From Bacteroidales bacterium (GTDB taxonomy: Bacteria; Bacteroidota; Bacteroidia; Bacteroidales; Marinilabiliaceae), in the NCBI GenBank assembly GCA_024401365.1, contig JAKSLE010000004.1, positions 124,001 to 188,000 on the forward strand: a stretch of 64,000 bases of DNA. Direction: 5' to 3'. Below, one piece after another: positions 34,864-43,156 of this stretch. Each line of letters starts with the position of its first letter. Position 1 is the first letter of the stretch. Both the position numbers and the translations under genes were made by a program. A model generated the notes under the pieces. The model saw nothing but the letters and a program-made list of their open reading frames with translations. It ran no database searches and was not told where the DNA came from.

Positions 34864-37131
34864 TTATAGGCGAATACCAAAAACTATCGTATCGTCAGTC
34901 TGTTCATACGAAGGCTTAGTTCCATTCCCATTACGCCAATTATCTACAGCCTCCGATATACGAGACTTCTGCTCACTGAACGGTAGCTTGTGAATATCCA
35001 AAAGTATCGAGTTGAGGCGCTTGGCTGTAAACTTCTTCACGTCTCCACGCTCATTATAACCAAACTGGTCAGTTATGCCATCTGAAAACATATAGAACAA
35101 ATCCCCCTCAACATAATCAATCACATTATCAGTGAATGGTTGATTATCAAGCAGATGTGAACCTATAGGCATGCGATCTGCTTCTATCTTGCTCAATTCT
35201 CCTTCATGTATCATTATCAACGGGCGGAATGCTCCAGAATAATGTATCTTCTTATTGTCGACATCAATAACAACCAAAGCCAAATCCATTCCGTCTCGAT
35301 TGTCACCTTCATTGCCGTTCTGCTTAAGCATCTTTTTGAAGTTGTCACGCAACGTATCTAGTATGACTGATGCCGAAACATTCTCCACACCTAAACCCGC
35401 CGTTATCTCATTTAGAATAGAAATACCGAGAAGACTGACAAATGCTCCTGGCACACCATGTCCTGTACAGTCTGCCACAACAAGCAATCGTAGATTTCCT
35501 ACCCGCTGGGCCCAATAGTAGTCGCCAGATACAATATTGAGCGGTCGATAAAAGAGCATGTGGTCTCCTATAATAGACTGAAGTTGCTCATCTGTAGGCA
35601 TCGCCGCCTTCTGAATATTACTTGCATAGGTGATACTGTCGGTCATCTCACTGTTAACTCGACTGATTACCTTGCTCTGTTCTTCTATCTCAATCTTCTG
35701 TAGTTCGAGTTCAGAATTGACAAGATTAAGCTGAAGGTTATTCCTTTTTTGCCTCCTGTAGTTCGCCGCTATGGCCAACGCCAAAAGACTGACTAATACC
35801 AATACTACTATCGATGCTATACTAACAATAGTCTGACGATGCTTAGCCTCTTCTAGTCGCACCTGATTTTGCTTGGTTGCAATCTCTCGCTGTCGCATCT
35901 GCTCATCAAATTGCGCCTGAGCTATTGACTGAGTGGCTGTCACTGCGTAGCTATTGCTTCGTTTCTTCAACTGCCAATACCTAGCTTGCTCACTGGACTT
36001 CAATGCATCGTCCTTTCTACTTAACCCTCTATATATCTTTGTATATTCTTCATAGAGGTCCCCCATATAGTCGCTGTATTGTTCAAGGTCTGCCTCAAAA
36101 CATCTATACAAAGAATCTGCAACATGCAGAGCACTCGAACATTGACCACTCACAACAAGGTAATCTGTACGAACTAAGTCTGCCTCTGTCAAAAAACTAT
36201 CAAGTCCATTATTGGAAGCAAGTATATATTCGTCAGCCAATAGCGCACGACATCTGTTTAATTTCTCTCCACGCACCGAAATAGCATCACGGCGCAATTC
36301 TACCTCTCTCAGAATGGCCGACACTAAATATGTTATAGACTGCATTCTGACTTCCAATTCATCCATTTTGCCATAATAGCCATCAAATGTCTTTAGGGAA
36401 TTCTCGTATGCTTTATCTAAATATTTCAAAGCCTCGGACAATAATTCTTCATTCGAACCTACAATGAGCTCATTGTCATACTGCTCAAGTGCGATAGAAC
36501 CAAGACCCAAATATCCAATAGCTAAACGGAAATAATTGTTTGAGGACAAACCTAGTTCTATAATCTCTTTATAGGAGGCTTCCGCCTCTTCATACATAGA
36601 ATTATCTGAATGGCTTACCGCTATGTTCGACAGTGTCATAACCATACTTGTCGTGTCATTACACTCTAGATATCCCTCAAGTGCCTTACGATAAAACTCA
36701 TCTGCCTTAGTGGCATTTAACGTCATGGCATATATATTTCCAATCAAGAATTCTAAATATGCCGAGGTAAATGTCTCCCCCAAAGAATCGGTAACAGCTA
36801 TACCATTATATGCATATTCAAGACTCTTGGTGTAATCTCCCATAACATAATTGCACCATGACAAACGTGCAAGGGCAGATCCACGACCTATTGCATGATT
36901 ATTCTCTTCTGCTATTTCAAGTAGAACTGATGCATAATGATTAATCGTGTCAACATCATTACTAAGTGAAATAATCTCTCTTAAAATCGCTATTCGAGCT
37001 GTATCTTTCTCGTCCATACCCCGTTGAACACGGATAAGACTGTCAACATTCAACTCTGTTTCTTGGGCATAAAGATTTAGGCCGCCCAAAAGGACGACCA
37101 TAATAAGAAGGAGTTTTGCGAATCTGTTCAC
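34864..37131 (-). CDS. TPR-sensor SpoIIE-type PP2C serine phosphatase
   Basis: 755 residues: signal peptide, about ten TPR-like helical repeats (about 30-410), one membrane helix (about 435-457), a short coiled coil, and a C-terminal SpoIIE/PP2C domain (about 520-755) with metal-binding motifs GDYYWAQ, VADCTGHGVPGAF, MFSDGITDQFG and DDTIVFGIRL. Such proteins sense a periplasmic or outer signal and dephosphorylate anti-sigma-factor antagonists or similar partners in the cytoplasm. No anti-sigma antagonist is in the window, so the target is unknown. It begins 5 bp after the stop of the esterase gene, indicating one transcript. Confidence 0.9.
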   Translation of the reverse strand: MNRFAKLLLIMVVLLGGLNLYAQETELNVDSLIRVQRGMDEKDTARIAILREIISLSNDVDTINHYASVLLEIAEENNHAIGRGSALARLSWCNYVMGDYTKSLEYAYNGIAVTDSLGETFTSAYLEFLIGNIYAMTLNATKADEFYRKALEGYLECNDTTSMVMTLSNIAVSHSDNSMYEEAEASYKEIIELGLSSNNYFRLAIGYLGLGSIALEQYDNELIVGSNEELLSEALKYLDKAYENSLKTFDGYYGKMDELEVRMQSITYLVSAILREVELRRDAISVRGEKLNRCRALLADEYILASNNGLDSFLTEADLVRTDYLVVSGQCSSALHVADSLYRCFEADLEQYSDYMGDLYEEYTKIYRGLSRKDDALKSSEQARYWQLKKRSNSYAVTATQSIAQAQFDEQMRQREIATKQNQVRLEEAKHRQTIVSIASIVVLVLVSLLALAIAANYRRQKRNNLQLNLVNSELELQKIEIEEQSKVISRVNSEMTDSITYASNIQKAAMPTDEQLQSIIGDHMLFYRPLNIVSGDYYWAQRVGNLRLLVVADCTGHGVPGAFVSLLGISILNEITAGLGVENVSASVILDTLRDNFKKMLKQNGNEGDNRDGMDLALVVIDVDNKKIHYSGAFRPLIMIHEGELSKIEADRMPIGSHLLDNQPFTDNVIDYVEGDLFYMFSDGITDQFGYNERGDVKKFTAKRLNSILLDIHKLPFSEQKSRISEAVDNWRNGNGTKPSYEQTDDTIVFGIRL

Positions 37132-37136
37132 CGTGT

Positions 37137-38030
37137 TTACTTCATCATAAATGCAGGAAACTCAGGCTGTGGAGCATAAAGATTATCTATCCATATCTGC
37201 AAGTCCTTCAACATCTCTTCACGGTATTTAAACCATTTGCCACAGCCCCAACCATGACCTCCAGATGGATAAACATGCATATTGGCTTTTACTTTCGCCT
37301 TCTTGAGCGCAAGATAATACTCTGCCGAGTTGCGTGGCGAAACAAGAAAATCATCGTCCGACAACAATAGTATCGCTGGAGGTGTCTGCTCGTCTACATG
37401 AAGCTGATTACTGTACGCATCTTCTTCTTCCTTTGTCGCATTCTCCCCTACAAAACAGTTGTGCGAGTCAAGGTGCGTATACTCTTTGTCCATCGATATC
37501 ACAGGATAAAACAAAATCTGAAAGTTCGGACGAGTAGCTGGGTCACCATGCGTACAAATCGTAGAGGCTAAATGCCCTCCAGCCGAAGATCCTAGTACTC
37601 CCACCTTCTCTGGGTCTATACCCCACTCTTTCGCATTCTCTCGTACTATGCGGAGCGCCTCATTGGCATCACTCATAGGAACTTCCTTAAAGCCCATAGG
37701 CATACGGTAGTTGAGCACTATCGTGGCAATGCCTTGTGGCACAAAGTATTCAGCCCAGTCATAACCTTCTTGCCCTATCGAGAGCACCCTGTAACCACCA
37801 CCAGGTATCACAAGTATAGCCATCCCATTGCGCTGCGACTCCTCTGGAAGAAAAACCCTTACCATCGGCTTGAAGTTGCGCTTCTCATCATCGTATGGCT
37901 GCGTCTTGTCTATACCATTGCTGTTTGGCAACCCGTTCTGCCACAGGTCTATGTCAAACGACTTAACTTGCTGCGCAAAGCCTCCAAGCGACAAACAGAG
38001 AAGCATCGCTAACAAAATAATTTTTCTCAT
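37137..38030 (-). CDS. Secreted alpha/beta hydrolase, acetylesterase-like
   Basis: 297 residues, signal peptide cut after GGFAQ. Motifs: oxyanion loop VIPGGGYRVLS, nucleophile elbow GSSAGG with Ser149, SDDDFLVSP for the acid, and GGHGWG with the His. The family includes xylan and sugar acetylesterases and other carboxylesterases; the acetylated substrate is an inference. It has its own promoter and drives the SpoIIE gene next to it. Confidence 0.87.
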   Translation of the reverse strand: MRKIILLAMLLCLSLGGFAQQVKSFDIDLWQNGLPNSNGIDKTQPYDDEKRNFKPMVRVFLPEESQRNGMAILVIPGGGYRVLSIGQEGYDWAEYFVPQGIATIVLNYRMPMGFKEVPMSDANEALRIVRENAKEWGIDPEKVGVLGSSAGGHLASTICTHGDPATRPNFQILFYPVISMDKEYTHLDSHNCFVGENATKEEEDAYSNQLHVDEQTPPAILLLSDDDFLVSPRNSAEYYLALKKAKVKANMHVYPSGGHGWGCGKWFKYREEMLKDLQIWIDNLYAPQPEFPAFMMK

Positions 38031-38097
38031 ATAATCGTATTTATTAATTTTCTTCTACGCGATAAATAATTCTCTATATCCGTGAATCTTTCCTCCA

Positions 38098-38126
38098 CAA
38101 ACATACAAAAAAATAGTACGCTACAA
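38098..38126 (-). promoter_or_regulatory. Promoter of the esterase/SpoIIE pair
   Basis: On the minus strand TTG (38124-38126), 18-bp spacer, TATGTTTG (38098-38105), overlapping the 3' end of the upstream gene. Confidence 0.6.
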
Positions 38127-39674
38127 TGTAGTATTTATAGTTTCGCCTCTTATTACTTTCATGTCAAATATTACTAAGAATGAATGACTTTCAAAGTCAT
38201 AGGCATCAGTAACAAAAATCAACTTGTCTTTCTCTGGAATACATTTCACATATTGAAGCGCTTCATCTTGCTCAGATCTTTGCGTAAATCTGCATGAATA
38301 TTCAGCTTTGCCTTTTGTCATATCTGCATAGGCGTAAATATTATTATAACGGCAGAACTGCAACGCATGGTTCTTGTTACCATAGTCATACTCTATAAGT
38401 GAAGTGCGACCTTCATTGATAAAAACCGGAGAATATGTATCTTTTGAATAGTCAATAAGACACATTGAATACGGACTTTGTACTAGATACTTTGGTTCAT
38501 CTCTCAAAAATACGGAGTGCATTACGTCACCGCCAGAATAATAGTCGTCTGAACGGTAATGATAATCAATATTGAATACGCGTGGCGTCGGTTTTTTACG
38601 AGATACAAAGTTGAGATGTGGCTCGTCATAACCAAGGTGCTGGATAATCAACTCTTTTTCATCATATTTTGTAGTAATTGAACCATAAAACAACTCCCAG
38701 CAATCCTCAACGGTCACCTTATTCCCATTTTTGCTATCGACATAACAGAGATCAGTACCACTGCTACCATACTTCTGTCGCACAATGATACCATAACCAT
38801 CACTGGTAAAAGCCATTGACAGTGGCGAAGCGTCTGGCCAATCAAATGTGGCGTTAGCATCTTGCGAAGGATTGTCAAAGGATACTGTAATAGATTCTTC
38901 TACGTTTAGTGTCGTAGGGTCTAGAATATACATCTTTCGGTCATATTTAATTGCCTGTTCATAGTCGGTGACCGTACTTCCCACATATAGTTTCCCATTA
39001 TATGGGTTAATGGCGAGAACATTAGGACAGGAATCAAAATCCTTGTATATAGGGTGCTCAGGATCCGACATGTTAAATCTATATAGTCGGTTAGGTGATT
39101 TCGTTGCCACCCAGCATGTCTCACGTTCATAATCGGTGATCATACCTCGCGAGAAGCCTTCGAAATCAACCTTCGTTTCATAAGCTGCAACATCTATAAC
39201 TCTTTTCCATTCACGCCTTAGTTCAGCATCTTTGACACCAATGCTAATATGGTAATTAATTGCACCTATCTCATACATAGGGAACGTGAGCGTGAGCTTC
39301 AGCTTGTCTTCCGACATTACACTCACGGGAGTAAACTCAGAGACTCCCCATTCTCCTTTCACCGAAGTCAACACGGCAGGATGATTGAACGTCACTTCTA
39401 ATGTAGCATCCTGTTCGCTGATGAGATTAGCAGGTGTAAATCTGTAGCTTACTATGTCAATTGTATCTATTACCTCAGGTTCCGGCTCAGGCTGTGGTTC
39501 TGGTTCGGGTGCAGGATTGGGCTTGATTGCCGGGGAGGGCGTAGGTACTACTGGGACAGTCGGCTCTGGTTCTGGATCATCTTTTTCGCAGGATGTAAAA
39601 GCTACTAATCCTATGACGCTCAGTAAAAAAAGGAGATAGAGCGCTTTCTTTTTCTTGATTTCAAATATTTTCAT
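38121..39674 (-). CDS. Surface-exposed beta-propeller-like lipoprotein
   Basis: 517 residues from the ATG at 39674; the TATATTTG box at 39705-39712 rules out the longer frame start at 39707. Lipobox FTSC (Cys29) is followed by EKDD, matching the K-(D/E)2 lipoprotein export signal known for Bacteroidetes surface lipoproteins. Next a Pro/Glu-rich spacer (about 35-70), an Ig-like region (about 75-165), and a C-terminal part with beta-propeller character (repeated NPYNGKLYVGS, MYILDPTTLNVE). It probably displays a binding propeller on the cell surface. Family not recognised beyond this. Confidence 0.75.
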   Translation of the reverse strand: MKIFEIKKKKALYLLFLLSVIGLVAFTSCEKDDPEPEPTVPVVPTPSPAIKPNPAPEPEPQPEPEPEVIDTIDIVSYRFTPANLISEQDATLEVTFNHPAVLTSVKGEWGVSEFTPVSVMSEDKLKLTLTFPMYEIGAINYHISIGVKDAELRREWKRVIDVAAYETKVDFEGFSRGMITDYERETCWVATKSPNRLYRFNMSDPEHPIYKDFDSCPNVLAINPYNGKLYVGSTVTDYEQAIKYDRKMYILDPTTLNVEESITVSFDNPSQDANATFDWPDASPLSMAFTSDGYGIIVRQKYGSSGTDLCYVDSKNGNKVTVEDCWELFYGSITTKYDEKELIIQHLGYDEPHLNFVSRKKPTPRVFNIDYHYRSDDYYSGGDVMHSVFLRDEPKYLVQSPYSMCLIDYSKDTYSPVFINEGRTSLIEYDYGNKNHALQFCRYNNIYAYADMTKGKAEYSCRFTQRSEQDEALQYVKCIPEKDKLIFVTDAYDFESHSFLVIFDMKVIRGETINTTL

Positions 39675-39704
39675 GCCTAAATAATCATGTTCTTTATGCT
39701 TGGA

Positions 39705-39712
39705 CAAATATA
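39705..39712 (-). promoter_or_regulatory. -7 box of the lipoprotein gene
   Basis: CAAATATA on the plus strand reads TATATTTG on the minus strand, 31 bp before the chosen start. Confidence 0.6.
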
Positions 39713-39732
39713 GTAAGAAGATGCCACAAAAT

Positions 39733-39795
39733 AAAAAAAACTGCGAGCAACCTCATATCTCCCCCTATACAGACACTACCCACAAACCACAACAA
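39733..39795 (+). repeat. Dispersed intergenic element, copy E
   Basis: Eight A plus CTGCGAGCAAC (39741-39751) and tail CTCATATCTCCCCCTATACA, GACACTACCCACAAACC. Very similar to copy F 1.2 kb away. Confidence 0.85.
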
Positions 39796-39828
39796 AAAGG
39801 TCCTAGCTCAACTTCGAGCTAGGACCTT
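39793..39828 (-). terminator. Terminator of the 311-residue protein gene
   Basis: Thirteen-base perfect stem, AAGGTCCTAGCTC (39797-39809) and its complement (39816-39828), with a T-run on the minus strand. Confidence 0.9.
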
Positions 39829-39856
39829 ATATCATTCTATTGTTTCAAACTTATCC

Positions 39857-40792
39857 CTACTTCTTCACAACCTTTGATGTACGTACAGTGCCATCAGATA
39901 GCTTCTCTACAACAATATTGATGCCTTTTACCATCTCGCTAATCTTCACGCCGTTGATATCGTAATATTCACACGAAACGACTTCAGCATCGCTGTTGAC
40001 GGCGGCAATAGGCGTAGAAATATTCGACTTGCATTTTTCTATTGTCACACTAGTCAGATTCGCCGTAGCCGAATCAACTTTCCAAAGATTGAATACAATA
40101 CCACTGTTAATCGCTTCCTTGATATCTGCAACAAAGAACGATACCGAAGTGGCATTTGCATTCAATTCAAATAGTTTTGGCCAATCAGTCACATTGTTAC
40201 AAACAGCACCAACACCATAGTTTTCATGACCTTTATCCGGACTGCCTGTCAAAGAATATTTTACAGTTATCACGTCATAATCACCAAGTGCTTGTAATGT
40301 CGCTGCAGAAACAGCTGTATTCTTCCCTTCGTTAACAAGAGTTGTCTCAAGACTGGTCGATGCCGCATAATCAATGTCCGAAATCAACGCAACATCTATC
40401 TTTGCCGATACAGAACCATCCGCTTTCCCTTCAACATCCATATTCTGCAAAGCAACTTGCTGAATATTTGTAGCATTTGATAGTCTTATGCGCACTACTG
40501 TGCCCGCTTTTGCTTGTACAGCCATGTTTACTTGATCGTTCTTTCCTTGTGAACTTTGAACAATTACAGCAAACTTCTGAGCTGGCGTTACCTCCTTAAA
40601 AGTAACCTCTACAATAGCATCCTTCGTGTTGTCAAGGGCGATAGGGTCCGATTTGTAGAGACCAGTAACCCAATCCCAAGTTTTTGCATTAGTGAATTTA
40701 CACTCTGCATTCGACACAAGCGTACTTTTCGTCTGCGCAAAAGCCGCAACGGCAAATACACAAGCAACCATTAAAGTAAGTAAATGTTTCAT
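39857..40792 (-). CDS. Secreted protein with type IX-like C-terminal tail
   Basis: 311 residues: signal peptide (MKHLLTLMVACVFAVAAFAQ), a beta-rich body with no recognised family, and a C-terminal tail KGINIVVEKLSDGTVRTSKVVKK almost identical to that of the 767-residue protein at 32.5 kb, also at DNA level. The tail is of the kind cleaved during type IX secretion, so the body is probably delivered outside the cell. Function unknown. It has its own -7 box and strong terminator. Confidence 0.75.
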   Translation of the reverse strand: MKHLLTLMVACVFAVAAFAQTKSTLVSNAECKFTNAKTWDWVTGLYKSDPIALDNTKDAIVEVTFKEVTPAQKFAVIVQSSQGKNDQVNMAVQAKAGTVVRIRLSNATNIQQVALQNMDVEGKADGSVSAKIDVALISDIDYAASTSLETTLVNEGKNTAVSAATLQALGDYDVITVKYSLTGSPDKGHENYGVGAVCNNVTDWPKLFELNANATSVSFFVADIKEAINSGIVFNLWKVDSATANLTSVTIEKCKSNISTPIAAVNSDAEVVSCEYYDINGVKISEMVKGINIVVEKLSDGTVRTSKVVKK

Positions 40793-40822
40793 CTTATAGA
40801 CTGTTATTTAATATTCACATGG

Positions 40823-40830
40823 CAAATATA
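40823..40830 (-). promoter_or_regulatory. -7 box of the 311-residue protein gene
   Basis: TATATTTG on the minus strand, about 31 bp upstream of the start; -33 element weak. Confidence 0.55.
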
Positions 40831-40964
40831 TTTTATTTTTTTAACATCCCATAGATGCCTACCCATTTTAACACTATACACTTCTCCTTTTTAACATAAC
40901 TATCTCCAAACTGCCCAATCTCTCGTTTGCCTTGTTTTATATCCATTCCTCTCCCCCACAAAAT

Positions 40965-41025
40965 AAAAAAACTGCGAGCAACCTTATACTTCTCCCTATA
41001 CAGCCCCACACCACAAACTCTTCTC
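40965..41025 (+). repeat. Dispersed intergenic element, copy F
   Basis: Seven A plus CTGCGAGCAAC (40972-40982), CTTATACTTCTCCCTATACA, then CCCCACACCACAAAC. It lies between two divergently transcribed genes, so it cannot be a terminator of either. Confidence 0.85.
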
Positions 41026-41077
41026 CAACCATCAATGGTTGCCCCACCTCGCTAGGAAGCAAATCCCCTCCCGATAT

Positions 41078-41109
41078 TTTGTATTATTGAATACTATTCA
41101 ATACATTTG
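41078..41109 (+). promoter_or_regulatory. Promoter of the DUF4160/DUF2442 pair with palindromic operator
   Basis: TTTG (41078-41081), 20-bp spacer, TACATTTG (41102-41109). The spacer holds a perfect 19-bp palindrome, TATTGAATA-C-TATTCAATA (41085-41103), whose right end touches the -7 box. A dimeric regulator bound there would block RNA polymerase; autoregulation by one of the two following proteins is the simplest reading. Confidence 0.8.
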
Positions 41110-41132
41110 CATATCTATACGAAGTATTCATT

Positions 41133-41390
41133 ATGCCACAAGTAAGTGATTTCTACGGGATCCTCATTTGGTTGAACTACAACGACCATATGCCACCACA
41201 TTTTCATGCTTGGTATGGCGAATATCGTTGTATTGTCAATATTAATGATGGCGTAGTAAAAGGAGAGATGCCAGGCAGGGCTATCCGCATGATTTTAGAA
41301 TGGCTTGACCAACACCGTGCAGAACTGATGGAAAATTGGGAATTAGCTCAAAATGGGTCTCCACTAAAGAAAATCGAACCACTAAAATAA
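41133..41390 (+). CDS. DUF4160 domain protein
   Basis: 85 residues matching the DUF4160 family (YNDHMPPHFHAWYGEY near the N-terminus, RMILEWLDQHRAEL at the C-terminal end). Small cytoplasmic protein, function unproven. It is followed after 11 bp by a DUF2442 gene; the two families co-occur often, and the pair is widely regarded as toxin-antitoxin-like, though not demonstrated here. Confidence 0.9.
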   Translation: MPQVSDFYGILIWLNYNDHMPPHFHAWYGEYRCIVNINDGVVKGEMPGRAIRMILEWLDQHRAELMENWELAQNGSPLKKIEPLK

Positions 41391-41401
41391 CCCATACAGA
41401 A

Positions 41402-41638
41402 ATGTTTTTGGAAGTCACTAAAGCAGAATATATAGAGGGCTACGAAATAATGCTCCATTTTAACAATGGCGAATGTCGCATTGTCGATCTATATTCATCA
41501 TTGAAGGGCGAAGTGTTCGCTCCGCTCAAGGATATTGAATATTTCAAGCGATTCTCCATTAAATTCAATACAATAGAATGGGATAATGGTGCAGACTTCG
41601 CTCCCGAATATCTTTATGAGATAGGCAAAGTGGCATAG
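41402..41638 (+). CDS. DUF2442 domain protein
   Basis: 78 residues from the ATG at 41402, chosen over the longer frame that would overlap the DUF4160 gene. MLHFNNGECRIVDLYSSLKG and FNTIEWDNGADFAPEYLY are the family's hallmarks; many relatives act as DNA-binding or antitoxin-like partners of DUF4160 proteins. Candidate binder of the upstream palindrome. Confidence 0.88.
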   Translation: MFLEVTKAEYIEGYEIMLHFNNGECRIVDLYSSLKGEVFAPLKDIEYFKRFSIKFNTIEWDNGADFAPEYLYEIGKVA

Positions 41639-41650
41639 CATATATAATTC

Positions 41651-41686
41651 AAAAAAAGTCCCAGCCCACCACCGAGCCAGGACTTT
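41651..41686 (-). terminator. Terminator of GlsB-like gene
   Basis: AAAGTCC (41655-41661) and GGACTTT (41680-41686) form a 7-bp stem; T-run on the minus strand. It may also stop the DUF2442 transcript from the other side. Confidence 0.7.
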
Positions 41687-41714
41687 AAATATTTCTATCG
41701 TACCAATCGTATCC

Positions 41715-41957
41715 CTACTTCTTGAACAATCCGATAACAAACAACAGAATTACAGCACCAACAGTAGAACTGATAATATTGCCAATAATCTCTCCTCCTA
41801 TATTGCCTATGCCAAGGAGTCCAAACAACCACATGCCAATCCAACTGCCGACAAGACCAACAACTAGGTTGCCAATCAAACCGAATCCTTTTTTCATAAT
41901 CATGCCGGCCAACCAGCCTGCAAGTATACCAATAAGGCAAGTAACAATTATATTCAT
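41715..41957 (-). CDS. GlsB/YeaQ/YmgE family small membrane protein
   Basis: 80 residues with three hydrophobic glycine-rich segments (IVTCLIGILAGWLAGMI, GNLVVGLVGSWIGMWLFGLL, VGAVILLFVIGLF) and a KK end. This family (transglycosylase-associated, stress-linked) has no established molecular activity. Confidence 0.92.
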   Translation of the reverse strand: MNIIVTCLIGILAGWLAGMIMKKGFGLIGNLVVGLVGSWIGMWLFGLLGIGNIGGEIIGNIISSTVGAVILLFVIGLFKK

Positions 41958-42075
41958 AACTTTACTGTGTTATTATGTTATTAATGTTAACTCTCATATA
42001 TACGCCACAATTTCAAAAAAGGTATTTATTTCTACAAAAAATTCTGTTCCACACTCCTCTTTCTGCCAAAATAAG

Positions 42076-42083
42076 TACCTTTG
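42076..42083 (+). promoter_or_regulatory. -7 box of nucleotidyltransferase gene
   Basis: TACCTTTG, 27 bp before the ATG at 42111, supporting that start over the upstream in-frame ATG at 42081. Confidence 0.65.
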
Positions 42084-42110
42084 CATCATAATATATCAAA
42101 TCAGGCATAC

Positions 42111-43016
42111 ATGAAACCTACACTATTTGTACTCGCTGCAGGTATGGGTAGCCGTTACGGCGGTCTCAAGCAGCTCGACGGATTAGGCCCTAACGGCGAG
42201 ACTATCATGGACTACTCTGTTTTCGACGCTATGCGCGCCGGATTCGGTAAAATAGTTTTCGTAATCCGTAAGTCTTTCGAGGACGATTTCCGCGAAAAGG
42301 TCCTCTCTAAGTACCAGAACCATATACCTGTCGAGGTAGTATTCCAAGATATCAACGACCTTCCTGCTGGCTTCAAATGCCCAGAGGAGCGTACCAAGCC
42401 TTGGGGCACAAACCATGCCGTCCTCATGGGTAAGGATGTTATCAAGGAGCCTTTCGCCGTTATCAATGCCGACGATTTCTATGGCCGCGATAGCTTCGCT
42501 GTCCTAGGTAAGTACCTGGCCGACCTGGCCGATGGCACCAAAAACAAGTATTGCATGGTCGGTTTCCGTGTAGGTAATACCCTCAGCGAGAGCGGTACAG
42601 TGGCTCGCGGCGTATGCTCTACTAATGCCAACAAACACCTCCAGACTGTCGTTGAACGTACAGAAATAATGCGCGTCAACGGCCCCGTATGCTACAAGGA
42701 CGAGGAGGGTAAGTGGGTCGCTATCGACGATAATACTCCTGTATCAATGAATATGTGGGGCTTTACTCCCGATTACTTCGAGTACTCTACCGAGTATTTC
42801 ATCGAATGGCTTAAGGAGAATGGCGCACAGTTGAAGTCCGAATACTACATCCCTCTCATGGTCAATAAATTGATCACCGAAGGTACAGCTACAGTCGAGG
42901 TCCTCGATACTACTTCTAAGTGGTTCGGCGTGACTTACGCAGCCGACCGCCAGGGTGTAGTGGACAAAATCAACGCCCTCATCGCAGCAGGCGAATACCC
43001 AAGCAAGCTTTTCTAA
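42111..43016 (+). CDS. Sugar-phosphate nucleotidyltransferase
   Basis: 301 residues with the NTP-transferase N-terminus LAAGMGSRYGGLKQL and metal-binding INADDFYG. It likely activates a sugar phosphate with UTP or another NTP; the exact substrate cannot be read. No phosphotransferase partner is adjacent. Single-gene unit with promoter and terminator. Confidence 0.87.
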   Translation: MKPTLFVLAAGMGSRYGGLKQLDGLGPNGETIMDYSVFDAMRAGFGKIVFVIRKSFEDDFREKVLSKYQNHIPVEVVFQDINDLPAGFKCPEERTKPWGTNHAVLMGKDVIKEPFAVINADDFYGRDSFAVLGKYLADLADGTKNKYCMVGFRVGNTLSESGTVARGVCSTNANKHLQTVVERTEIMRVNGPVCYKDEEGKWVAIDDNTPVSMNMWGFTPDYFEYSTEYFIEWLKENGAQLKSEYYIPLMVNKLITEGTATVEVLDTTSKWFGVTYAADRQGVVDKINALIAAGEYPSKLF

Positions 43017-43038
43017 TATAGATCAGCATACCGAACCT

Positions 43039-43069
43039 AAGCGCATCCTTCCTCAGGGTGCGCTTTTTT
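43039..43069 (+). terminator. Terminator after nucleotidyltransferase gene
   Basis: AAGCGCA (43039-43045) pairs with TGCGCTT (43059-43065), T-run to 43069. Confidence 0.82.
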
Positions 43070-43092
43070 CTTCCCCGTTTTTGGCGCGACTA

Positions 43093-43123
43093 TTGTATAA
43101 CACAAGGAGTATAACTACCTTTG
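43093..43123 (+). promoter_or_regulatory. Promoter of the TonB-C-like protein gene
   Basis: TTG (43093-43095), 20-bp spacer, TACCTTTG (43116-43123). It overlaps the upstream ATG at 43121, so the start at 43157 is used. Confidence 0.65.
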
Positions 43124-43156
43124 TTTATCCTTCAACAAAGGACTAATCAACAACAG

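Larger units (their letters stand above)
40793..41132. other. Divergent intergenic region, 340 bp
   Basis: Between the minus-strand secreted-protein gene and the plus-strand DUF4160 gene. Holds two divergent promoters, repeat copy F and a palindromic operator; otherwise nothing recognised. Confidence 0.6.
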
